Assembly (NCBI GenBank): GCA_002633025.1
Contig: NMRB01000271.1
Coordinates: 188,490 to 252,489 of the forward strand
Length of the DNA: 64,000 nt
Origin: Notospermus geniculatus
Lineage: Eukaryota > Nemertea > Pilidiophora > Heteronemertea > Lineidae
Reading direction: 5' to 3'
Numbering within the stretch: the stretch's first letter is position 1; every line of letters begins with the position of its first letter. The position numbers and the translations under genes are program-made. Below, piece after piece: positions 10,591 to 21,880 of this stretch. The notes beneath the pieces were generated by a model, which ran no database searches, was not told where the DNA came from, and saw nothing but the letters and a program-made list of their open reading frames with translations.

Positions 10591-12744
10591 CCGCCGAGGT
10601 TGCTCATCTAGGCCCTATGGCGGTCGCAGTTCTTATCGCGGGCTACGCCACCCCCTTTTCTCAGAATCGTGGATCCGGACCTGAAAATGGAATTTCCCCA
10701 ACAGTCCAGGGAGAATTGACCCGGGGTGGGGTGGGGGGGGGGGGCGTGTAACGGACGCTGGTGATTGTTCTCGGAATGGCACTGTTTGGGACAAATCAAC
10801 AAATTGTTTTTCTTTCGCTGTATTCTATAAGGTGTGGACACAATCAGCGATTGCGACAGGTACTTCGCTAGTAATGTATTTACAGCCAGTCTCTGAAGTG
10901 CAAGGACATAGTCTTAGGTTCTGGTCATGGACCGCCAGCTTCGCATGAAGACCACCAATTGGTATTCTGAAATTTCACCATTATTTTTTTTGTCATTTGA
11001 GAGCCTGGAACCAGTGGTTCCAGGCTTCTTGCAAAAATATTCGACTGGAATATTCAGGAATGGTATTCTCGACACGACCATTTATTTGCAAACTTAAATA
11101 AGGCAGTACAGTCGTTGTTCTGTTGTTTGGTACCATTATACTAAAGTTTTTCATCGAGAAAAAATTAAAGCATGCATTTAATAAATATGTTTGAGTGCAC
11201 GTATATACAGTTCATGGCCGCGTCATAATTCTTATAGTTTCAAATTAAAAAAGGTGATCATGATATAATATTTATTTACTTTCGGCATTCCTGCAACTTC
11301 CAAGGACAGATATAGATAGAGAGCAGCACACTGAGACAGGTGTCACGTTTGTCAGTGTGGCCGTAGACCGAACACTGTCCTGATTGAAAATGCTAGGACA
11401 GACGCAAGCAAATGCATAAAACCATCATGGCGCCCGCTGGTCTATATTTAGCTCGGGGAAGCCCCGTAGGCAAAATAGCAATTGTATCACCGTTCACTGC
11501 CCGTTTGAGGCATTTAGCTTGCATGGGTTTTAGGCAGCAGTAAGCTGTTTGCCTTCGTTCATTCACCTGAGCGAAAGCCAACTTTGATCTCAAGCAAAAA
11601 TCTATGTTTTCCTGAAATTTACTCATGATTACGAGATCATCATGATCATGATCATGCCCAAGTTGTGGGAGCCGCCATCTATTGGAGCTTGTAGAATGAC
11701 GTCACTCTCGTCGGAATTCCGCCGTAAGATCATTTGATTTCACCGGTCTTCGAATGCAAGCTGCCCAGAAGACCGGGTACCAGTCTAGTGTGGCCGTTTT
11801 TCTGCGTGATTCCCATTGTTCGGAACACCCTGGGAAACGGACTCGCTGTTTGTGTGTCGCCCATCTTCAAGTCCCGCTTATTCCGTCAGTCTATTGTAAT
11901 GTCACACTGGCACACGGGCCTCACTGAAAAACGTTACACCGGGGCCAATGAATCGCGATTTGACTTTCTCTGTTTGAAAAAGCTTCCAGCGGGGACTTTT
12001 TCCAGAATAAATGATTCAGACGGGAGTGTTTTTGATTATTCTGATAACGAGGATTGAGGAGATCCTGAACTTGACGAAAATAATTTTGATGTGGAGGTCA
12101 GAACCCATGCCCAAAATTGGTAATTTCCCGAAAAAACCCCCGACCAATTAGGGTTTTTGAAACACCAGTTACGCAACCGTCAACTAACCCAACAATAACC
12201 ATTCTAGGCGCCGTCTATTGTTGTGGAACACTGAGCTACAGGAACACTCACAGATATTACACCTGTGTGATAGACTGATGTCCCTGTCTTTCTGATGTCC
12301 CATTGTATTGTTTGTCTCAGGATTAAGGGTCTTGCTCTCTCTAGAGTGCTGCTTAATCCATAAATGTATTGTTGGGGGACATCACATATTGAGGAGACAT
12401 TAGATTCTAGGCTATCACACAGGTCTGAAAGAAATCCAAGTCCCCCTGGAATCAAAGTTCGGTCTTATTGTTCAGCGAGGGATTAGAATGGCTAGAGAGA
12501 CCATGACCATTAGCATTAAACCTTACAATAGCGGGCTATTGTTTGGCGGATCTCCTATGACGCTGATTCCTGTCAGACCTGGATGTCAGTTTCATTTCAA
12601 TAGTTTTAACCGTTAGTGACACCAATTGACATGATTGAGGCACTCGGCTAGGGTCTCCATTCTGATTTACTGGGCCTTTTTCGTGGGGGCAAATCGAAAA
12701 CGAGACCGTAGAGGCCTTCTGTTGGTGCCTTTTTGGTCACAATA
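10591..12744. other. No gene recognised
   Basis: I see no splice-bounded exon or known domain. Around 11773 the word gaccgggtaccagtcta occurs; near-identical words are at about 49262 and 59768, marking a small dispersed repeat. The 107-residue frame ending near 12057 has no recognisable features. Confidence 0.35.
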
Positions 12745-12865
12745 GTGAAAGTTTCACAAGCTTCCTGTTAGGCGCTGCGACGACGTTTATCTGTTGTGTG
12801 GGTACACCCAAACAATAGACAAACATCGTATAGGGCCTAACTGGGCGCTTTCGAAACCTCACCAT
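12745..12865. mobile_element. Old copy of the 15413-15529 MITE
   Basis: It shares cgacgacgtttatct, tgtgggta.acccaaacaat and the gggcgctttcgaaacctc right end with the element at 15413-15529, but with more substitutions. Both halves are mutually complementary around the central acccaaacaatag. Confidence 0.65.
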
Positions 12866-12867
12866 AA

Positions 12868-14487
12868 AGGGCTCCGCACACTGGCGACTAAAATGGGGGC
12901 GACTGCGTCGCCTGCGATAATTACCTTTGAGGTCGATCAATGATGTCATCCACGACATCACTCATCTTCCAAGGAAGCATTTGTCACAAACGAGTCAACA
13001 AATACTAAAAAAACTAAAACTAGAGTTGTCAGTTGAGTCTGCATGCAGACTCTGGAGTCTCCGCCACGCGTCGCATGTCACACTACTCTTCATTCCACTT
13101 CCGATTGGCGCGAGGTTTATCAACGACAGCTCCGCAACCGCTGGGCCGATTTTGATGAAACATACGTCAATCGACTTGTCTTTCTTGGCGGTACAGCCAC
13201 CATCACTGTCATTTTCCCGAAAAACGTGACAGAAAAAAGTTCTTTCACAAATCACAGTTCGTGTTTACGGCTGAAATGGCGGCCATTTTGAAATGACGCA
13301 ATGCATCGCGCACATGTAAACTGCACTGAACAGCATAGCGAAATGAAATGGGTTTTGAGAGAGGGATCCGTTATGCAGGCCTTGCGCGAAAAATGAAGAT
13401 AGCAGAAAGATACCGGCAAGAAAGACAAGTTAATTGATGTATGGTGTGTTGAATTTGACCCAGCCGTTGCGGAGATATCGGCTGAAAACCTCGCGCCACT
13501 GGGATTTGGAATGAACTGTAGNNNNNNNNNNNNNNNNNNNNNNNNNNNNNNNNNNNNNNNNNNNNNNNNNNNNNNNNNNNNNNNNNNNNNNNNNNNNNNN
13601 NNNNNNNNNNNNNNNNNNNNNNNNNNNNNNNNNNNNNNNNNNNNNNNNNNNNNNNNNNNNNNNNNNNNNNNNNNNNNNNNNNNNNNNNNNNNNNNNNNNN
13701 NNNNNNNNNNNNNNNNNNNNNNNNNNNNNNNNNNNNNNNNNNNNNNNNNNNNNNNNNNNNNNNNNNNNNNNNNNNNNNNNNNNNNNNNNNNNNNNNNNNN
13801 NNNNNNNNNNNNNNNNNNNNNNNNNNNNNNNNNNNNNNNNNNNNNNNNNNNNNNNNNNNNNNNNNNNNNNNNNNNNNNNNNNNNNNNNNNNNNNNNNNNN
13901 NNNNNNNNNNNNNNNNNNNNNNNNNNNNNNNNNNNNNAAAGGAATGACAGTTTCGTTAGGGCCTACCAAAAAACAGAATGCCGATCGGGAAATGGGGGAT
14001 ATGGGCCGAGGACATGGCGGATATAGGCCTAGCCGAGTTGGATGTTGGTCATGTTCGTTAGCATGTCGTCCATGTTGTCAGGCTGGGATCATACGGCAGT
14101 CGTGGCGCAAAACATCGTCGTAAACATCAGCATGGATAAATTAAACAACATACACCCGACGTGGAAATGAAAGAATACTAGTAGTCACAAATCCTGACAC
14201 CGGAATATTTTATTGAAAGACAGTTTCGTCGAAACTTCGTGTTATATGGTGATAAAATTACGACACTGCAAGGAGCCCGTGAAGCACTGCAGAATGCACA
14301 CACGCATAGGCACGTAAGCCTCCTGGTCTGAGGTTGGTTTGGGCCGAGAAAGTTTCCTAGCTAACACAAGAGTCTCCGCTCGACCACTACGTGGCGTGGC
14401 GGAGACTAAATATGTTCAGTCGCCTCTGTGGTCGCAAGGCCGGTCGCCTAGAAAATCGCTCGAAAAATCGCCAGTCTGCGGAGCCCT
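12868..14487. mobile_element. Gapped foldback DNA element
   Basis: The inverted ends agggctccgcacactggcga and its complement near 14467-14487 enclose about 1.6 kb. Inner inverted pieces are visible (13085-13200 against 13400-13510), and 416 unresolved bases (13522-13937) interrupt it. The words gtctccgcc near 13060 and ggcggagac near 14397 suggest a second nested pair. No transposase was recognised; the gap may hide one. Confidence 0.65.
13522..13937. other. Assembly gap (416 N)
   Basis: Unresolved bases lie inside the foldback element. Open frames running through them are artefacts. Confidence 0.99.
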
Positions 14488-14540
14488 TTAACTGTCAACT
14501 CGACTGACAGTCGGTGGCAGTGGTCTGGCCTGTACAAACA

Positions 14541-14900
14541 AAGTAGCGGCGTGGTCTTGTCGTTAGAAAGACGACGACTATAATGATCAGAGGGTTGCGG
14601 GTTCTATTCTGTCATGAAAAAAAACACGCTGGCTTGTGACTTTGAGCAAGTAACTTGCTTCACCCCACCCAGGCGTGAAAGGGTACCTGGCTGGTAGTGA
14701 TGGTCTTTGTTAATACAATAGATAAACGTCGGCTGCTGAAATCGGCTACCGGGGACTATACTTCATGGGAAGTGGAGATATGAAATTGGAATGAACAGGC
14801 CAAAAGCTGGGGGTAATAATTGTGAAGTGCCTTGACACTTAAATGTAAAAGGCACTAATAAGCCCACAAAACACATTATATTTATTATTATTTGGGTCAT
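14541..14900 (+). repeat. tRNA-derived SINE, near full length
   Basis: A tRNA-like head (gtggtcttgtcgttagaaag, then gggttgcgggttctattc) is followed by a body and by the 3' words 'aagtgccttgacactt' and 'aaaggcactaataag', ending in a (ttatta) tail. The layout is that of a SINE with a short LINE-like 3' end. Confidence 0.7.
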
Positions 14901-15412
14901 TTATACAAAACAACCCAAAATGTATCACGACCTCAGCCTCCGAGATATTCTGGAGTGGTGGAAAAAATTAGCAGTTTGTAATACATGTAGATGAATATCC
15001 ATTGAGCCAATGGCTGATATTTATAAAAGCCAGTACATACTTTTACTTTAAATTTTGTACTACATTTACGTTGGACACTGCTGTGCAAATCTTAAGTAAA
15101 AGCATCTGCTAACTTTTATGAATAGGCCTACCAACCAATATCCCTTTTTAGATTTAATGAGCTTGAAATGGGGAGTGTCAGCATTAACCCTCTACCACAC
15201 CTACATGTACACAAAATGTTTGTGTAAGCATTTTCAACTGCTTGTCGAAAATATTAAGAAACCAAATTTATTCAGAATATTTTTATTACTTCTCAACTTC
15301 TCAGCAGAAGGCATGTCAACCCACATTGATTGTCTGTATGTGAGTGTACCGTGTGTACACCATAGACACTATCACCAGGCATACAAAGTCGTTAACACGT
15401 TAATAATAGGGA
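14901..15412. other. No gene recognised
   Basis: This intergenic stretch lies downstream of the terminal exon ending at 15904. No clear polyadenylation signal for the minus-strand gene could be assigned, although tttatt words (AATAAA on the minus strand) occur near 15268. Confidence 0.3.
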
Positions 15413-15529
15413 GATTTCACAAGCACCCGGTTAAGGCCCTACGACGACGTTTATCTATTGTGTGGGTATACCCAAACAATAGATAAACGTTGTCCTATGG
15501 CCTAACCGGGCGCTTGCGAAACCTCCCTA
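15413..15529. mobile_element. Small palindromic MITE
   Basis: The ends aatagggaga.ttcacaagc and gcttgcgaaacctccctatt are inverted and enclose an almost complete palindrome centred on tgggtatacccaaacaa. Ends of the form TAGGGAG recur in the element at 63380-63777. Confidence 0.75.
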
Positions 15530-15903
15530 TTGAAAATGGTAATCCAGCTCAGTGTCGTCTACCTGGTGGAGACATAGCAGACTTTCTCATTTTACGAACG
15601 ATTCATGTCCTGGACCATACAGATTTCACTGCCGGCTCTTCGCATGGACAGTAAGCCACGGTGCCTTGTTTCTCTGCAAGGGCTAGTAAAATATCTCGTC
15701 AAAGTGAGGAACATGAGTAGCTTCAGATGGCCTCTTCCGTAGGCCTACTCACCATGGCCAATAATGCTATAGCTTCGGCCCCGATGGAAAAAATGTAATA
15801 CATGTACAAATAAAAATACCACAGTGATTGACATCTGGTGTTGAAAAAAACACGTCGGGTCAACCAGTTGTGGTAGCTTCAACATCAGTCAACATGGTCA
15901 AGT

Positions 15904-16139
15904 CTAAATCCTCCTGCGAACAAAGTCCTTCACATGTGTCCAAGACCTCCTCTGTAAAGCTGGCTCGTTTGCTATCGCCTCCAGGCATTTTTGTTTTCCG
16001 GGCAGTTTTTTTAGTTTCAAATATTTTCCAAGTTGTCTTTCCACAGCATTTATTTCATCTTTACCCCAAGGGGTATGTGTTTGTTTCTTCTTCACATTCT
16101 CCACTCTCTTGGACTTGCCTGATGCTCTTTTTGTTGCAC
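15904..16139 (-). CDS. Terminal exon: Myb/SANT-like C-terminal domain
   Basis: This is the last coding exon of the tyrosine-recombinase gene. The acceptor cttttcccag precedes GT-GCA-ACA (phase 1), and the frame runs 77 codons to a TAG at 15906-15904. The product is basic and ends with a Trp-rich segment: TPWGKDEINAVERQLGKY, LPGKQKCLEAI, then RRSWTHVKDFVRRRI at the C-terminus. A conserved last segment of this kind (Trp, charged helix, PGK-x-C, Trp, VK-x-F-V-x-x-R) follows the recombinase domain in related invertebrate and fish proteins as I remember them. A Myb/SANT-like DNA-binding role is inferred from the Trp spacing. Confidence 0.85.
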
Positions 16140-16669
16140 CTGGGAAAGAAGTAATGAACAAATGCTCAATATCACACAACTTGTAAACAAACTGGATTTG
16201 TCAGCACACAATGAGAATTTCCGTAGTTTGAAATGATGACATCATTTTCTGTGCCTGTTTTCCATTTTCAGTTTCTAACAAAAAGTTATGCATTTCGTCT
16301 GCTGGTCCACTTGACCATGCAAATCCATCTCTGTTAAGCCCCCGTCACATATGCACTCCGGGGCCGTACGACGAGTAAAAACAGACATTTTGGCCAATTT
16401 CTACAGCGCCCAGTTTGATCCAGTCTAATTTCCGCTTATCTATTGAGGCGATTTCGGCATAATTCATCTTAGATCCGAGTTTCAGTCTCTAAAATCCACA
16501 GCAAATCGCTGGGTGGGGAAAATTGTACGGGGCCCGCTGCATTTGTGACCTAGGCTTTAGTTATACGAAATTATCTGTCACTAAAATGATAAAAGAATTT
16601 CCCATTTTTCCTACCCAATGAGGTAAGGAGAAAAGGGGTGCCGAAATAAGAAAAAAAGCATGGCCCTAC

Positions 16670-16750
16670 CTTTTGTTCCTTCTTCGTTCGTTTCAGGATT
16701 CTTCTTCTTCTTTGCAGACCGTTCACGTTCTGCACATTTTCTTTTTACAC
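16670..16750 (-). CDS. Basic internal exon (27 codons)
   Basis: The exon has acceptor agtttcag and donor G|GTAGGG, with phase 1 at both ends. It reads VKRKCAERERSAKKKKNPET and on, joining in frame to the acidic exon at 22929-22997 and to the terminal exon. The KRK and KKKK clusters look like a bipartite nuclear localisation signal or a non-specific nucleic-acid contact. A nuclear location is inferred. A 326-bp palindromic element sits immediately upstream in the intron. Confidence 0.8.
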
Positions 16751-16767
16751 CTGAAACTAAAAACTAC

Positions 16768-17093
16768 ATCACTGGTGTATTGTAAAAATTAGGCATTTTT
16801 TCGTGAATTGCATGACAGATTCATGACGGATTAACATTCTGAATAGTACATCTAGTGGGCATCATCACAAGCTACAATAGACCGCTGGTAAAAAAATGAG
16901 TAAAGAACAAATTACACTGAAATTGTGTCAAATTTAAATTTGATATAATTTCATTGTAGTTTGTTCTTTATTCTTTTCACCAGCAGATTATTGTAGCTTG
17001 TGACGAAGCCCACTAGATGTACTTCTCAGATAGTTAATCTGTCATGAACCCGTCATGTAATGAGGCCCAACTTTTATAATACACCAGTGATAC
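16768..17093. mobile_element. 326-bp palindromic MITE in intron
   Basis: The inverted ends cactggtgtattgtaaaa and its complement near 17076-17093 continue inward as complementary arms (for example acatctagtgggc and gcccactagatgt, then acaagctacaat and its partner). The centre lies around 16935. No coding capacity. Confidence 0.8.
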
Positions 17094-17274
17094 ACAGCCA
17101 TCAGTCTAGCAAAAACATTCCCTATGAAAAAAGAAAAGTTCAATTGTTTAGTGGGAAAACTAAGTAAATTACTCGTCAGTTTTAAATGAGACTACAGTTG
17201 TTAGAGCACATTTTTTAATTCCATTGGCAACCCTGGTGAAGGAATGGATTGATGTCAAATTTTAAAGACTCCGG

Positions 17275-17330
17275 AAGCAAACTGCAGGTGGCTAAAGGGG
17301 AGGGGAGGGGAGGGGAGGGGATTGCCAAGA
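17275..17330 (+). repeat. Recombinase-exon scrap and GGGGA repeat
   Basis: About 20 bases (actgcaggtggctaaag) match the 3' end of the duplicated recombinase segment and are followed by four aggggaggggagggg-type units. This may be a junction scar of the duplication. Confidence 0.4.
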
Positions 17331-17500
17331 GCTAAACAATAAAGGACTTTAAAATGTTTAGAAGAGAGGACGTTTGCATTTATACATACTTTTGAAATGC
17401 TTGCTGCAGCATGAGACCCAACCTCATACAGCTCTGGAGAAAATTATCAGACCACCTCTATTTGACTCACACATTTTCCATTAAAATAGGTCCCACAAAC

Positions 17501-18407
17501 TCTCCAGGAGCAGCTGAAGGCTGGGAATACTTTAGTTTGGAGAGATCTCTGTGAATGCGTCCTCACACATGTCATAACATTCAACAGAAAACGAAGTGGT
17601 GAGGTTGAGAGGTTAGAGATCGACATGCTAAAACACAGGCTGAGCAAGAACTGTGCAGTACAGGATGAAGTCCTTGAATCTCTTAAGGGGGGTTTACACG
17701 GTTCAACATGTTGAACGCTGTTGAACGTAAAAAGACGTCAAAAGTTGTTGAACGTTGTTGAAAGCTGTTGAACCGTCTAAACCCCCTTTCAACACGTTTC
17801 AACAGGTCTTTCAACAGCTTTCAACAAGTTTCAAAAATAGGAACATGTTCTTATTTCTGAAAACCTGTTGAACGCTGTTGAAAGGCCGTGTTGAAAGAGG
17901 GTTTACACGGTTCAACAGGTTTCAACAACGTTCAACAGCGTTCAACGTTCAACAGCTTTCAACAGATGTTGAACCGTGTAAACTCTCCTTTACGCAGTTC
18001 GAAAAAAAGCTTATTGAATCATTCACAAGGATAGAAATTCGTGGGAAAAAAGGAAGGAAAGTGCCAATCCTGGTGACTCCTTCAACTGTTGAGTCAATGG
18101 ACCTGCTCGAATCTTCACGGAAGGAGGCTGGCATCTCGGATGACAATAAGTTCTTCTTCGCAAATAAGGCCAACGGCCATGTACGTGGTCATGATTGTAT
18201 CCGACAACATGCAGCTGCAGCAGGACTAGAGCATGCCGAGTCAGTTCAGTCAACGAAGCTCCGAAAGCATATCGCAACGTTGTCGCAAGTGATAAACCTA
18301 CAAGAAAATGATCAGGATATCCTTGCAAATTTCCTGGGACATGATTTGAGAATCCATAGAGAATTTTACAGGCTCCCAGAAGGAACACTGCAGGTGGCTA
18401 AAGTTGG
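17501..18407 (+). pseudogene. Inverted partial copy of the recombinase exon, split by a MITE
   Basis: Two blocks (17501-17685 and 17993-18407) together make about 600 bp and match, at roughly 99 percent by eye, the part of the 23222-25023 exon encoding residues QEQLKAGNTS to LQVAKV, but on the opposite strand. The copy begins mid-exon and ends at an N (18408), so it lacks the zinc-finger region and the C-terminal tail. A 304-bp element lies between the blocks after ESL codons, and 304+3 bases break the frame. The open frame beginning at 17878 is an artefact that starts inside the MITE. Confidence 0.9.
17686..17989. mobile_element. TTA-flanked MITE (Harbinger-like), 304 bp
   Basis: The ends aggggggtttacacggttc and its near complement (gaaccgtgtaaactctcct) are flanked by TTA at 17683-17685 and 17990-17992. 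The uninterrupted recombinase exon has one TTA at the matching codons, so the target duplication is confirmed by an empty site. The interior is made of repeated gttgaac/gttcaac words. The ends share the agggnnngtttacac layout with the element at 4191-4589. PIF/Harbinger is inferred from the three-base TTA duplication. Confidence 0.9.
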
Positions 18408-18639
18408 NACACTGAGAGTAGTCATCTGCATAGTTAGTGGGACTCCAAACATGGTAGAGTACCCAAGCATGTAGGTGGCAGCACCTTATTTGCGTCCTGA
18501 CCACCAACAAGTGGAAGTCATAGCTACAATACATTTTCTGCCTCCTTCCCTTATTTCAACACTCTGTAAACACATTCGTCCAAAAAATTTAATTACCATC
18601 ACCAGGATTACCATAGGCCTATCGTCTGGTCCCAGTAAC

Positions 18640-18960
18640 TCTGGGTAATCCTCTGTCTGCAAGATGCAAACGTTAATATCGATGTAAAAGACAATACCAA
18701 AACCTACCAGTCAGGAGACACCACGAGGTAAAGGAAGGACTTCAAAAGAGAGGACTTTCACAAGCACTCAATAATGAATTGAAGGTGTACCGGGTACAAG
18801 TGAAGAGACACTTTTGAATGAAGGACCATCTTTTTATAAACAGTGGTGGTCTGACACTACTGTAGACCCCATTATTGTGGTCTTAACATTCACAATAAGG
18901 TCACTGGGTTATTAGCAACTGAAATTAAAAGAGAGGACTTTCACAAGTATTCAATGAAAT
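18640..18960 (+). repeat. Duplicated segment, copy 1
   Basis: It starts with ctgggtaatcctctgtctgc and contains 'gacaccacgaggtaaagg' and 'tctgacactactg'. A close second copy is at 20851-21172, and a third, shorter piece surrounds the MITE at 19294-19590. Non-coding. Confidence 0.85.
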
Positions 18961-18971
18961 TAAATGAAATT

Positions 18972-19278
18972 GTCCTGGCTTGGTGGTCGAGTGGTCTTAC
19001 ATGCTTGACTTTCAATTCTAACAGGGTCAGTGCGTGGGTTCGATCCCCGGCCGGGACACATAGAAGTTGTGAAAAAAAGTTGTGAACCAATTTATGGTCT
19101 GTCGGATGAGACTGAAAACCGTGGTCCCTTGTACCTGAGTGTCTATGCCAGGGCAAGTAAAAGACCCCACAAAGGTGGACAGTAGCCTGACGTGGACTCC
19201 ATACCATACCGGTAGTATGAGCTTAAGACCCTTAAAAGGGTTATGAAGCTTCCAAACAATACATACATACATACAAAT
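18972..19278 (+). repeat. Full-length tRNA-Ser-like SINE
   Basis: A tRNA-like head with gtggtcgagtggtctta (A box) and gggttcgatccccgg (B box) is closed by complementary ends gtcctgg / ccgggac. It is followed by a conserved-looking body containing gtcggatgagactgaaaacc and a 3' tail of atac units. The attached body and tail, and the poor anticodon stem, mark it as a SINE and not a tRNA gene. Confidence 0.8.
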
Positions 19279-19293
19279 AGTCAGACACTACAA

Positions 19294-19590
19294 TTAAAGC
19301 CGCACAGTATAGACAGATGGGTCATAATCGGCGAGCATAGTCTCGGTCACCCAGACGCTGTTTCGAATCTGGGAATCCATATTACCATGATTACACTACA
19401 GTACTGTGGAACGAAACGGCTGGCTGCGCAAGACTACATGCAGCATTGGGGATTCCCCGAACCTCGATACAGGATAATGCTATAATGTGTGGTTCTATGG
19501 TTCTATACGTTACGCACGCCTGTAAACGAGGTTGCGCTAAAATTCGGCCGAACTGGAAGTGATTTAGCTGTGCATACTGTGCGGCTTTAA
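19294..19590. mobile_element. 297-bp MITE with TTAAAGCCGC ends
   Basis: The inverted ends ttaaagccgcacagtat / atactgtgcggctttaa interrupt another copy of the 18640 repeat (cagacacta on the left, ccccattattt on the right). A related end, aaagccgcac, occurs near 57687. Confidence 0.75.
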
Positions 19591-20289
19591 AACCCCATTA
19601 TTTGTGCAGCTCATAACCCCTGCCTATTGAGCCACCACCCAACTGGGACACTGAGAAGCATTTATGGCATTTTTGAGGGGTTTAGGATATTTTTTACTAC
19701 AGGTTCATAAGAGATTTTGTGCTCAAAACACGTATTGGTCATTGCGGGCAACTATCAGTCTTCTCAAAAAGTTTTTTTCACCTAGACCATTCTGGACCAA
19801 ATTTAAAGGTCACGTGATCAAAGGTGGCCACTGCAAAGAAAAAAATCTTGTATTTTTGCTGTAAAGTCCTCCTGCCTCAAAAATAATAGGCCTAGGCCTA
19901 CATGTAGTTTAGTTGTAAAATAATTATATTGTGAACTGTATTGTGTTCTCCTGAATACAAACAGTTTTTGACATAATTACATTTTTCAGATTTCCAACCC
20001 TTCACAATAGGGATAGAAAGGACTTTAAACGAGAGGACATTCACACGCACCCAATGGGCCATGCTTGGGTCAGACTTCAGTCAGACTTTCATTAGAATAT
20101 GTCTTTTCTCAATGCTTCAAGCAAAGAAAAAGTATACTTTCGGCTTACGTCCGACCTGAGCATGCGACCCAATGAAATAAAGAACATAAACACACTCTTT
20201 TGAAAGAAAGCTGCTTTTCTAACAGTGGTCAGACAGTACACTATTACGTATATTTTGGTCCAAACATTCAGTTTGGCACAAACTGTTAA

Positions 20290-20660
20290 AGGGAGACATG
20301 CGAAAAATATTGCCCGGCGGGCACAAGTTGTCTGAGTTGTAGCGCCGTCTGTTTAAACACGGTGACACTACGCTATATCACAGGCCCCTGTGGAGCTATT
20401 AGTGAGCTTAGAACACGTATCTAACCAAAAAAACACTAGTTTGTAAAAAACACATCCCGAGCTCACGAATTTATGAGCTCGTGGTGTGTTTTTAGATACG
20501 TGTTGTGTTTTTTAGATACGTTTGATTAGAAAAGTGTTCTTAACTCACTGATAGCTCTACAGGCGCCTGTGATATAGCGTAGTGTCACCGTGTATTAACA
20601 GACGGCGCTACAACTCACATAACCTGTGCCCGCCGGGCAATATTTTTGGCATGTCTCCCT
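20290..20660. mobile_element. TTAA-flanked palindromic element, 371 bp
   Basis: The ends agggagacatgc and gcatgtctccct are flanked by TTAA (20286-20289 and 20661-20664). Long complementary arms follow (attgcccggcgggcac; ggtgacactacgctatatca). Elements at 46417 and 60437 share the TTAA flanks and AGGG/AGGAG-like ends. piggyBac-type elements duplicate TTAA, but the family is not established. Confidence 0.8.
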
Positions 20661-20850
20661 TTAATGTCGTCTAAACCAGTGTACCCAGGTTATGGAGTTA
20701 GGGTGGTATGGTGTGGTCAGGACTACGTTTAGGATTAGGGTAGGGGTCAGTAACATGGATTGAGGGTCAGGTTTAGGGGCTTGGGCTAGAAATTAGTGTG
20801 TAGGATCAGGACTGGACGACATTCACCCATTCAGCTTCAGTTTGGTTTTT

Positions 20851-21172
20851 TCTGGGTAATCCTCTGTCTGCAAGATGCAAAAGTTAATATCGATGTAAAA
20901 GACAATACCAAAACCTATCAGTCAGGAGACACCACGAGGTAAAGGAAGGACTTCAAAAGAGAGGACTTTCACAAGCACTCAATAATGAATTGAAGGTGAC
21001 CCCCTGGGTAGGCATACAAGTGAAGAAACACTTTTGAATGGAGGACCATCTTTTTATAACAGTGGTGGTCTGACACTACTGGACCCCATTATTGTGGTTA
21101 TTGTGTGTCTGCCATAGCAATTACCAAGAGGAAAGGAATGACTTGAGGACTTTCACAAGTATTCAATGAAAT
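20851..21172 (+). repeat. Duplicated segment, copy 2
   Basis: This is the second copy of the 18640-18960 repeat with small indels. It ends at tcacaagtattcaatgaaat, as copy 1 does. Confidence 0.85.
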
Positions 21173-21261
21173 AGTTAGACACCACATTAAACCCCAATAT
21201 TTCATCCTGAAATCAGGTCACAACTCTTAGCTTAGCTCCCTCACTCGCATGCAAGAGGCCT

Positions 21262-21880
21262 TAAAGCTGAACTTTAGATATAGATATAAACCCCAAGCGG
21301 CAGAGGTAGAAATTACGAACACAAGGACCTTCCAAACTACCTCTGAAAACGATACACCCTCTCGGACGGTCACAGTTGGTTTCAGTTGCCACCAGGCTCT
21401 TGAACAGTAAAGATCTCAGCACAGCTGCCAAATGAGAAAAAACGAAAAATAATCTGTGATGGCACCGAGATTCCTCTTTTGTACGCGCCACGAAGACTGC
21501 TTGCTTGCATGATGACAATTCCGATCGCTTTATTTCCTCATGGAGATCTTCAAAACCACAGCGCCTTTATTGTAGATCGGCGTGGTTTTATGCAAGCAGT
21601 CTTCGTGGCGCGTACAGAAAGAGGTTGGCGAATCGATCAGAGGGTTGTGGGTTCGAATCTGGGTGCCAGCACAGATTATTTTTCGTTTTTTCTCATTTGG
21701 CAGCTGTGCTGAGATCGTTTCTGTCCAAGAGCGTGGTGGCAAGTGAAACCAACTGTGACCGTCTGAGAAGGTGTATCGTTTTCAGAGGTAGTTTGGAAGT
21801 GCCAGCCTTGTGGCTGTTCGTAATTTCTACCTCTGCCGCTTGGGGTTATCTATTACCGGTAACTTCAGCTTTAAATAAAC
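21262..21880. repeat. Two inverted copies of one SINE-like repeat
   Basis: The left arm (21262-21510) and right arm (21592-21880) are complementary over about 240 bp, with a spacer of about 80 bp. The right arm contains gggttgtgggttcgaatctg, a B-box-like word. Shared blocks include cttcgtggcgcgtac and ttggcagctgtgctgag. It could form a long hairpin transcript. The open frames across it are not genes. Confidence 0.75.

Noticed and set aside
13430-14026. Open frames of 170-180 residues near 13.5-14 kb
   Set aside because: They consist almost entirely of assembly N.
17878-18474. 198-residue plus-strand open frame
   Set aside because: Its first third is MITE sequence and the rest is the duplicated recombinase fragment; the join is an accident of insertion.
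18972-19062. tRNA-Ser gene
   Set aside because: A and B boxes and a closing stem are present, but the anticodon stem is poor and a SINE body with an atac tail follows.
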